From Acidimicrobiales bacterium (GTDB taxonomy: Bacteria; Actinomycetota; Acidimicrobiia; Acidimicrobiales; UBA8190): a DNA stretch of 46,002 bases. Location: contig DATKSK010000021.1 of NCBI GenBank assembly GCA_035531755.1, positions 1 through 46,002 on the forward strand, given 5' to 3'. The position numbers and the translations under genes were made by a program. The notes beneath the pieces were generated by a model, which did not search any database, was not told the origin of the DNA, and worked only from the letters and a program-made list of their open reading frames with translations. How positions within the stretch are numbered: position 1 is the stretch's first letter; each line of letters begins with the position of its first letter. Positions 6,620-13,034 of this stretch are shown here, one piece after another.

Positions 6620-8788
6620 TCAGCTCTTGCGCAGGTAGGTGGCCTCGTCCTCGTCCACGAACAACCGGACCTCGTCGGCCAGGCCGGCGTCGCCCCGGAG
6701 GTCGGGGTCGTCGGCCAGCATCGACTCCGCCACCCGCCGGGCGGCCTCCACCAGGGGGCGGTCGCCGCGCCGCAGCGAGGCCAGCTTCAGGTCGCTGCGG
6801 CCCTTCTGGCGGGTGCCGAGGATGGTGCCCTCACCCCGGAGCTCGAGGTCGACGTCGGCCAGCTCGAAGCCGTCGGTGCTGCGCTCGAGCGCCTCGAGGC
6901 GCGTGGCGGCCTCGGGCGAGGAGGTCTCGGCGAGCAGGTAGCACCACGACGGCCGCTCGGAGCGCCCGACCCGGCCGCGCAGCTGATGGAGCTGGGCGAT
7001 GCCGAAACGGTCGGCGTCGCGCACCACCATGACCGTCGCCTCGGGGACGTCCACGCCCACTTCGATCACGGTCGTCGCCACCAGGACCTCGATGTCCCCG
7101 CGGCGGAAGCGCTCCATGACGCCTTCTTTGTCCGACGCTTTCAACTGCCCGTGCAGCAGGCCGATGCGCAGTCCGGCCAGCACCGTCGCCTCGAGGCGCT
7201 CGCGCTCCTCGGTGGCCGACGTGGCCTGGACGCGCTCGGAGCCCTCGACCAACGGGCACACGACGTAGGCGCGGTGGCCGGCGGCCACCTCGTCGCGGAC
7301 CAGCCGCCAGGCGGCGTCCTGGTCGGCCGTCGCCCGCGCCCACACGGTGCGCACGGGCGTCCGTCCCGCCGGGAGCTCGTCGAGCTCGGTGACGTCGAGG
7401 TCGCCGAAGACCACCATGGCGGCGGTGCGGGGGATGGGGGTGGCGGTCATGACGAGCAGGTCGGGGTCGGCCCCCTCGCCGCCCGAGGCGTCGCGGCCCT
7501 TGGCCCGCAGGGCGTCGCGCTGTTCGACGCCGAAGCGGTGCTGCTCGTCGATCACGACGACCCCCAGGCTCGAGAAGCGGACCTCGTCGGTCAGCAGCGC
7601 ATGGGTGCCGACGACCAGGTCGACGGTCCCGGCCCGCAGACCCTCGTGGAGCGCGGCCCGCTCGCGGGCCGGGGTGCGACTGGTGAGCAACGCCACCGCC
7701 AGCGGCCGCCGGCCGCCCAGGCGCCCGGGATCGGGCACGGCCAGGTCGGCGAGCAGGGCGCGCACGCCGAGGAAGTGCTGCTCGGCGAGGACCTCGGTGG
7801 GCGCCATGAGGGCGCCCTGGTGGCCGCCCTGCACCGCGACCAGCAGGGCCCACAAGGCCACCACGGTCTTCCCCGAGCCGACGTCGCCCTGCAGGAGCCG
7901 GTGCATGGGCAGGGCACCCGCCAGGTCGGCGCCGATCCCGGCCACGGCCCGTCGCTGGGCGTCGGTCAGCGGGAAGGGAAGCTGGGCGACGAACGCCCCC
8001 ACCAGGTCGGGGCCACCGGGCGGGGGCGCCACCGCGTGCCGGATGCCGCGGGCGTCGCGCTCGAGGGCGTGGCGGCGCATCACGACCTCCAGCTGCAGGC
8101 GCAGCAGCTCGTCGAAGGCCAGCCGGCGCCGGGCGCGCTCGAGCTCGGCGAAGGTCGCCGGGGCGTGGATGCAGTGGAAGGCGCCGCCGCGGTCCATGAG
8201 GCCGAGCTCCACGCGCCAGGCCGCCGGGACGGGGTCGTGGAACGGGCCCGCCCGGCGCAGCGCCTCCTCCACCCACTCGCCGAACTCCCAGCCGGCGATG
8301 CCGGCCTTCTCCGAGGTCGGGTAGATGGGGACGATCCGGCCGGTGCGGTTCCCCACCAGGTCGACCACGGGGTTCGTGATCTGGCGCTTCCCTCGGTAGG
8401 TGTCGAGCTTCCCGAAGAACAGCGCCTCGGTGCCCACCGGCAGCTGCTTGGCCCGCCACGCCTGGTTGAAGAACGTGATGCGCAGCGTCCCGGTGCCGTC
8501 GTCCACGTCGAGCTCCACCAGGGCGCGGCCGTTGCGGGTGCGGCGTGCGCGCACCGCGGTCACGCCCGCCAGCACCAGGGACTCCTCGCCGATGCGCATG
8601 CCCGCCACGTCGGCCTGGCGGGTCCGGTCGATGTAGCGGCGCGGGTAGTGGGTGATGAGGTCGAGCACGGTCGCGATGCCGAGCGTCGACAGGGCGTCGG
8701 CCCGCTTCTCCCCCACCCGCTTGACCTCGCGCACCGCGATCGCGTCCAGGCGCCCCAGAGTCTGTCCGGCGGGCGCGGCCGTGGTCAC
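6620..8788 (-). CDS. recG: ATP-dependent DNA helicase RecG
   Basis: Branch-migration helicase that regresses stalled forks, 722 aa. The N-terminal wedge/OB domain spans about residues 1-250, including GIATVLDLITHYPRRYIDRT. Walker A is GDVGSGKT with K307, followed by the RecG-type DEQHRFG box and TATPIPRT. QLRGRVGRSE belongs to the second helicase lobe. The GTG at 8788 overlaps the stop of the upstream DAK2 gene in GTGA and gives a normal N-terminus. An earlier in-frame GTG at 8872 would add an Arg-rich stretch inside the neighbour and is not favoured. Confidence 0.96.
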   Translation of the reverse strand: MTTAAPAGQTLGRLDAIAVREVKRVGEKRADALSTLGIATVLDLITHYPRRYIDRTRQADVAGMRIGEESLVLAGVTAVRARRTRNGRALVELDVDDGTGTLRITFFNQAWRAKQLPVGTEALFFGKLDTYRGKRQITNPVVDLVGNRTGRIVPIYPTSEKAGIAGWEFGEWVEEALRRAGPFHDPVPAAWRVELGLMDRGGAFHCIHAPATFAELERARRRLAFDELLRLQLEVVMRRHALERDARGIRHAVAPPPGGPDLVGAFVAQLPFPLTDAQRRAVAGIGADLAGALPMHRLLQGDVGSGKTVVALWALLVAVQGGHQGALMAPTEVLAEQHFLGVRALLADLAVPDPGRLGGRRPLAVALLTSRTPARERAALHEGLRAGTVDLVVGTHALLTDEVRFSSLGVVVIDEQHRFGVEQRDALRAKGRDASGGEGADPDLLVMTATPIPRTAAMVVFGDLDVTELDELPAGRTPVRTVWARATADQDAAWRLVRDEVAAGHRAYVVCPLVEGSERVQATSATEERERLEATVLAGLRIGLLHGQLKASDKEGVMERFRRGDIEVLVATTVIEVGVDVPEATVMVVRDADRFGIAQLHQLRGRVGRSERPSWCYLLAETSSPEAATRLEALERSTDGFELADVDLELRGEGTILGTRQKGRSDLKLASLRRGDRPLVEAARRVAESMLADDPDLRGDAGLADEVRLFVDEDEATYLRKS

Positions 8789-10521
8789 TCGATGCTGAGC
8801 AGGTACGGGTACAGCGGCTGGCCGCCGTGGTGGACCTCGACGGCGACGTCGGGACGGTGCTCGGCCAGCCACTCGGTGACACGGCGCGTCTCCCCGGCCC
8901 CGGCGCCGTCGCCCTCGATGAGCGTGACGAGCTCGTGGTGGTCGCGCAGCAGCTTGCCGAGCAGCCCGCAGGTGGCCTCGGCGATGGAGTCACCCACCAC
9001 CTCGATGCCGTCACGCGACAGGCCCATCCAGTCGCCGGTGCGGATGGGCCCGGCGGGCCCCGCCGCGTCGCGCACGGCCTGGGTCACCTCGCCCGCCACC
9101 ACACGGCGCGCCGACTCCGCCATGGCGACGGCGTTGTCCTGCGCGCCGGCCTCGGGGTCGTACTCCAACAGCGCCGCGAACCCCTCGACGATGCCGCTCG
9201 TGGGCACCACCCGCACCGTCTTGGTGGCGAGCTCGCACACCTGCATCGCCACGGGCCGGATGTTGTCGTTGTTCGGCAGCAGCACCACCTCCTCGGAGGG
9301 GGCCGCCTCGACCACCGCGAGGATCTGGGCCGTGGACGGGTTCATCGACTGGCCGCCGGGCACGAGGAAGTGGACGCCGAGCGACCGGAAGATCCGGCCG
9401 ATCCCCTCCCCGTTGGCGATGGCCACGACGGCGGTGCGCGGCGGCGGTCCCGTGTCGGCCGCGGCCGCGGCGGAGCGGGCCCCCTCCCGGACCCAGCGCT
9501 CCTCGTCGACCTGCTCGGCGAGGTCGGTGACCCTGATGTCGCGCGGCCGCCCGGCGTCGATGGCGGCCTCGATGGACGCGCCCACGTCGTTGGTGTGGAT
9601 GTGGCAGTTCCACAGGCCCTCGCCGCCGACGACGACGATGGAGTCGCCGAGGCCCGCCCACACCTCTTTGAAGGCGGGGATGGTGTGGTCGGGCGCCTCC
9701 AGGAAGTACATGACCTCGTAGCGCAGGCCGTCCTCGGCGCCCGGCACCTCCTCCCCGAACCCCGCCTGCGGCAGGGCGTCGGCGGCCAGGGAACGGGCCA
9801 TGGCCCGCACGGGTGGCGCCGGGGGCAGCGCCCGGCCGTCGAGCACGTTCAGGGCGGCGTCCAGCAAGAGCAGGTATCCCGCCCCGCCGGCGTCGACCAC
9901 CCCCGCCTGGGCCAGGACGGGGAGCTGTTCGGGCGTGCGCGCCAGCGCCTCGGCCGCCGCCGCCCGGGCCGCCTCCACCACGGCCAGCAGGGACGCCCCA
10001 CCGTGCGCCGACTGCCCGGCGCCCTCGGCCGCCGCCCGGGCGACGGTCAGGATGGTGCCCTCCACGGGGCGCAGCACCGCCTGGCGGGCGGCGTCGCTGG
10101 CGGCGGCGAGCGCCCGGGCCAGCTCCGTGCCGCCGATGGCGGTGTCGTCGACGGCGAGCGCTCCGGTGAGGCCGCGCAGCAGCTGGGACAGGATGACACC
10201 CGAGTTGCCCCGGGCCCCCATGAGCGATCCATGGGCGATGGCCTGGCACACCGCGGCCATGGGAGGATCCTCGTCGGCCGGGACGGGCGGGTCGGACGGG
10301 GCGCCGACCGTGGGCGACTCCAGGTGGACCAGGCCGTCCACGTGCGAGAGCTCCGCCACCACCGACTCCACCGTGAGGGCCATGTTGGTGCCCGTGTCCC
10401 CGTCGGGGACGGGGTAGACGTTCAGGGCGTTGAGCGCGTCCTGGTGGAGCCGCAGGGCGTGGCGGTAGGCGGCCATCGTCGACGCCAGGTGGCCCGCCCC
10501 GAGCCGGCTCAAGGTCTCCAT
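8785..10521 (-). CDS. DAK2-domain kinase, FakA/YloV-like
   Basis: 578-aa homologue of FakA/YloV, the ATP-dependent kinase that phosphorylates fatty acids bound to FakB carriers. The N-terminal DhaL/DAK2 domain has NVYPVPDGDTGTNM at about residues 35-48, with the metal-binding Asp cluster, and GARGNSGVILSQLLRG near residue 105. The C-terminal half has the family motif LLPNNDNI near residue 410. It is usually found next to recG and divergent from rpmB, as here. No FakB/DegV gene is seen nearby, so the fatty-acid role is taken from the family. The ATG at 10521 lies 8 nt after TAGCAT, which suggests a nearly leaderless mRNA. Confidence 0.88.
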   Translation of the reverse strand: METLSRLGAGHLASTMAAYRHALRLHQDALNALNVYPVPDGDTGTNMALTVESVVAELSHVDGLVHLESPTVGAPSDPPVPADEDPPMAAVCQAIAHGSLMGARGNSGVILSQLLRGLTGALAVDDTAIGGTELARALAAASDAARQAVLRPVEGTILTVARAAAEGAGQSAHGGASLLAVVEAARAAAAEALARTPEQLPVLAQAGVVDAGGAGYLLLLDAALNVLDGRALPPAPPVRAMARSLAADALPQAGFGEEVPGAEDGLRYEVMYFLEAPDHTIPAFKEVWAGLGDSIVVVGGEGLWNCHIHTNDVGASIEAAIDAGRPRDIRVTDLAEQVDEERWVREGARSAAAAADTGPPPRTAVVAIANGEGIGRIFRSLGVHFLVPGGQSMNPSTAQILAVVEAAPSEEVVLLPNNDNIRPVAMQVCELATKTVRVVPTSGIVEGFAALLEYDPEAGAQDNAVAMAESARRVVAGEVTQAVRDAAGPAGPIRTGDWMGLSRDGIEVVGDSIAEATCGLLGKLLRDHHELVTLIEGDGAGAGETRRVTEWLAEHRPDVAVEVHHGGQPLYPYLLSIE

Positions 10522-10529
10522 GGCCGAGG

Positions 10530-10539
10530 ATGCTAACCT
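10530..10539. promoter_or_regulatory. Overlapping divergent -10 elements, DAK2 gene / rpmB
   Basis: TAGCAT on the minus strand (10535-10530) serves the DAK2 gene. TAACCT on the plus strand (10534-10539) would start rpmB transcription about 35 nt before its GTG. The two hexamers share bases, so the promoters would compete. Assigned by eye. Confidence 0.4.
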
Positions 10540-10580
10540 TTGCGCCCGTCCGGATTACCCCCCCGAGGAGCGAGCGCGTC

Positions 10581-10796
10581 GTGGCTGCCGTGTGTGAAGT
10601 GTGTGGCAAGCACCCGTCGTTCGGCATGAGCCTCAGCCACTCGCACCGCCGCACCAAGCGGCGGTGGAACCCCAACATCCAGCGGGTCCGGGCTCTGGTG
10701 AACGGCACACCCCGCCGCCTCCATGTGTGCACCTCGTGCATCCGCGCCGGCAAGGTCACGAAGCCGCCTCGCCGCGTCGGCGCCCAGCCCTCCTGA
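10581..10796 (+). CDS. rpmB: 50S ribosomal protein L28
   Basis: 71-aa ribosomal protein from GTG, VAAVCEVCGKHPSFGMSLSHSHRRT. It is the zinc form with Cys pairs CEVC near the start and CTSC near residue 47. GAGGAG lies 10 nt before the GTG. An in-frame ATG 51 nt upstream would add residues foreign to the family. It is transcribed divergently from the DAK2-recG block, a standard arrangement. Confidence 0.96.
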   Translation: MAAVCEVCGKHPSFGMSLSHSHRRTKRRWNPNIQRVRALVNGTPRRLHVCTSCIRAGKVTKPPRRVGAQPS

Positions 10797-10813
10797 GCAC
10801 GCCACCTCCCGGC

Positions 10814-10836
10814 GCGCCCGGCCCCGGGCCGGGCGC
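10814..10836 (+). terminator. GC-rich hairpin after rpmB
   Basis: GCGCCCGGCCC (10814-10824) and its exact reverse complement (10826-10836) form an 11-bp inverted repeat 17 nt after the rpmB stop. No T tract follows, as is common for actinobacterial terminators. Confidence 0.55.
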
Positions 10837-10909
10837 CGGCAACGTCCCAGGTGGGCCCGCACGTCCCCGGCCGTCGTCGTTGCTCCGCGCCGTCGCAATT
10901 CGGTCGATT

Positions 10910-10953
10910 AGGGGCTTTGGCCCCTACAGCCGGTCCAGCGCGGTCATGATGCT
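10910..10953 (+). promoter_or_regulatory. Putative DevR-type box and leaderless promoter of the cytochrome b operon
   Basis: AGGGGCTTTGGCCCCT (10910-10925) is a palindrome resembling the mycobacterial DevR box GGGACTNNNGTCCC, with 11 of 14 positions matching. GATGCT at 10948-10953 lies 6 nt before the GTG at 10960. If transcription starts at that GTG, the palindrome centre is at -42.5, where DevR binds at its own promoters. The same palindrome could also be a weak terminator hairpin for rpmB. Confidence 0.4.
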
Positions 10954-10959
10954 GTCCAC

Positions 10960-11118
10960 GTGATCGCCGCCCTCGTCGACCTCTCGCATCCGGGCCACTA
11001 CCTGCACTGGGGGTTCATCCAGCTCAGCGTGGCCAACGCCGTGGTGATCCTGCTCATGGTCATCGTCTTCGCACTGGCCGTGGCGGTCCCCTTCCGCGCC
11101 GGGCGGAAGCACCGATGA
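10960..11118 (+). CDS. Small one-helix membrane protein of the cytochrome b operon
   Basis: 52-aa protein read from the GTG at 10960. It begins VIAALVDLSHPGHYLHWG, then has one hydrophobic helix at about residues 24-45 and a basic end FRAGRKHR, so the C-terminus is probably cytoplasmic. Its TGA overlaps the ATG of the cytochrome b gene in ATGA, which argues strongly that it is a real, coupled gene. Two His residues before the helix are notable. It may be a small subunit or assembly factor of the cytochrome b complex. I recall similar short proteins ahead of such genes in other actinobacteria but cannot confirm it here. Confidence 0.75.
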   Translation: MIAALVDLSHPGHYLHWGFIQLSVANAVVILLMVIVFALAVAVPFRAGRKHR

Positions 11119-11915
11119 GCGACACGATCCGCCCCGCGCCGGCGGGCCCCGAGCCGGTCGTCGACGAGGCCGGTGACTCGGCCGTCGCCGGCCTCGCCGA
11201 GCCGGTCGTCGACGACGCTCGCCCGCTGCCCGGCGACGAGCGGATGTGGAGCGCGCGTCTCCGGGGGGCCGCCATGCGCGCCCTGCCCCCCGGCAAACTC
11301 CTCCCCGACCGCCAGCCGAGCTACGTGGCGTCGTGGGTCTACATCTTCGGCGTCCTCACGCTGGCGGCCTTCGTGGTGATCCTGGTCTCGGGCGCGGTGC
11401 TCATCTTGAAGGGCCCGTCGTGGTGGCACCTGTCGACCACCGGTCTCTTCTTCAACAGCATCCACCTGTGGAGCGTGGAGCTGTTCTTCTTCTTCATGGT
11501 CCTGCACCTGTGGGGCAAGTTCTTCATGGCCGCGTGGCGCGGCAACCGGGCCCTCACCTGGATGACCGGGGTCCTGTGCTTCGTCATGTCCATCGGCGCC
11601 GCCTTCACCGGCTACCTGTCGCAGCAGAACTTCGACTCGCAGTGGATCTCGACGCAGGCGAAGGACGGCCTCAATTCCGTGGGCGTGGGGGCCTTCTTCA
11701 ACGTGTTGAACTTCGGCCAGATGCTGCTGTGGCACGTGCTGCTCCTCCCGGTGGCCGTGGCGGCGATCGTGGGACTGCACCTGCTCATGGTCCGGCACCG
11801 TGGCGTCGTGCGACCGCTGCCGGCACGCGGGTCGCGCACCGGGCGCCACAGCGCCGGCGAGCGACCGGCGGTGGCGGGCACGGCGACGGCCGTCGCCGAC
11901 GGCGGTGACCGGTGA
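11115..11915 (+). CDS. Cytochrome b6-like protein, N-terminal type
   Basis: 266-aa integral membrane protein of the cytochrome b/b6 N-terminal family, expected to carry two b hemes across the membrane and move electrons between a quinol and a partner. Four hydrophobic helices lie between about residues 75 and 225. Heme-ligand pairs are visible: H-x13-H in NSIHLWSVELFFFFMVLHLW and H-x14-H in WHVLLLPVAVAAIVGLH. The 14-residue second spacing is typical of the b6 type. About 60 N-terminal residues are acidic and disordered-looking, and the tail is polar. No subunit-IV-like C-terminal cytochrome b domain, Rieske or c-type gene is adjacent. It overlaps both neighbours by 4 nt. Confidence 0.88.
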   Translation: MSDTIRPAPAGPEPVVDEAGDSAVAGLAEPVVDDARPLPGDERMWSARLRGAAMRALPPGKLLPDRQPSYVASWVYIFGVLTLAAFVVILVSGAVLILKGPSWWHLSTTGLFFNSIHLWSVELFFFFMVLHLWGKFFMAAWRGNRALTWMTGVLCFVMSIGAAFTGYLSQQNFDSQWISTQAKDGLNSVGVGAFFNVLNFGQMLLWHVLLLPVAVAAIVGLHLLMVRHRGVVRPLPARGSRTGRHSAGERPAVAGTATAVADGGDR

Positions 11916-12940
11916 GCGCGGCGACCGGCACACTCGGGTCGCGCACGCTGACAGAGGCGTCGCGCCAACCTGACCACACCCCTTGGGACGGCCCGAAGAT
12001 CCGGTACGACCTCGCCAAGGAGTTCGTCATCGCGCTGGTGGTGATGGCGCTGCTGGCGGTGGTGCTGGCGGTGGTGTTCTCGTCGCCCGACGATCACCCC
12101 GTCACCATCCGGCAGTGGTCCCAGGCCACGCCCGGCGACTTCCTCGCCACCGCGGTGACCGAGCTCGACGGGTCGAGCGGCACCGCCGGCTACGGACCGC
12201 CCTACAACCCCTGGGCACCGGGCGAGGGCCAGAAGATCTTCCCGATCGGACTGCAGCGCTGGGCGGGTGTGCACATCCCGGTGAACACGGCCGACGACTT
12301 CGTGCTGTCGCCGCTACGCATCGCCGCGGCCAGCGACCCCACCCTGCACGCCGCGATCGCCCGGTACACGGCGGCCCCCGCCGACCAGCAGCAGGCCTGG
12401 ACCACGGCCTACACCGCCGCCGTGGCCCACGTGGCCGTCAACGGCGCCACGGTGTCGCTGCGTCCCGGGCGCTACGGGCCGGTGGCGACCATGATGACGG
12501 GCCTGCTCGGGATGGCCCGGACCGGCAGTCTCGACGCCGACCTCCTGTCGTCGCCGCAGTTCTACGGCACCGACTACACGAAGCCCCTCCTGTTCATCGC
12601 CGACGGGTCGTTCCTCGCCGCCAAGGGGCAAGCCCAGCACCTGTCGGGCGACCAGTGGGGGATGATGAACGAGACCGGCAACTTCCCGGGCCAGGCGTGG
12701 CTGTGGCTCTACACCATGTGGTACCAGGTGTCGCCCTTCTCGACCTCGGCGAACGCCGACGCCCTGGTGTGGGCCCTCATGATGCTGCTCACCCTGGGGC
12801 TGCTCCTCGTGCCCTTCATCCCGGGCCTGCGCTCGATCCCCCGCGTCGTCCCGGTGTACCGGCTGATCTGGCGCGACCACTACCGCCGGCTGGCGGCCGA
12901 GCAGCAGTCGCTGTCCACCGGGGCCCCGCGCGCTCCCTGA
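11912..12940 (+). CDS. Membrane-anchored partner protein of cytochrome b, unknown family
   Basis: 342-aa protein starting at a GTG that overlaps the cytochrome b stop. Residues 38-58 form an anchor helix. Residues 60-275 form a large domain, probably outside the cell, with PPYNPWAPGEGQKIFPIG and FPGQAWLWLYTMWYQV. A second helix at about 284-306 is followed by a basic cytoplasmic tail. It contains no Cys, so it cannot be a c-type cytochrome or a Rieske protein. The coupling implies it is a subunit of the same complex. The C-terminal helix plus ending loosely recalls cytochrome b C-terminal segments, but I do not assign it to that family. Confidence 0.75.
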   Translation: MSAATGTLGSRTLTEASRQPDHTPWDGPKIRYDLAKEFVIALVVMALLAVVLAVVFSSPDDHPVTIRQWSQATPGDFLATAVTELDGSSGTAGYGPPYNPWAPGEGQKIFPIGLQRWAGVHIPVNTADDFVLSPLRIAAASDPTLHAAIARYTAAPADQQQAWTTAYTAAVAHVAVNGATVSLRPGRYGPVATMMTGLLGMARTGSLDADLLSSPQFYGTDYTKPLLFIADGSFLAAKGQAQHLSGDQWGMMNETGNFPGQAWLWLYTMWYQVSPFSTSANADALVWALMMLLTLGLLLVPFIPGLRSIPRVVPVYRLIWRDHYRRLAAEQQSLSTGAPRAP

Positions 12941-12995
12941 GCGTTCGGCACGCCGCCGACCCCGCGCCGCCGGCACGGGGCACCCCGCCATACGG

Positions 12996-13028
12996 GCCCG
13001 GGCGCGCCCGGGCGCCGACGGGCACAAT
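12996..13028 (+). promoter_or_regulatory. 18-bp perfect palindrome and -10 element before the Pat-like gene
   Basis: GCCCGGGCGCGCCCGGGC at 12996-13013 is a perfect palindrome. CACAAT at 13023-13028 lies 6 nt before the GTG at 13035 and fits a leaderless start. The palindrome covers the -35 zone, so it could be an operator. It also lies 55 nt after the cytochrome operon and may act as its terminator. Confidence 0.4.
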
Positions 13029-13034
13029 GCCTGC

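Noticed and set aside
6605-9721. 1038-codon open frame on the plus strand opposite recG and the DAK2 gene
   Set aside because: It is antisense to two clear genes. Its product is rich in Gly, Ala, His and Arg with no domain; such frames are expected in very GC-rich DNA.
10910-10925. Simple terminator of rpmB
   Set aside because: A stronger 11-bp stem already lies just after rpmB, and this palindrome is placed at -42.5 of the next operon. The terminator reading is kept only as an alternative.
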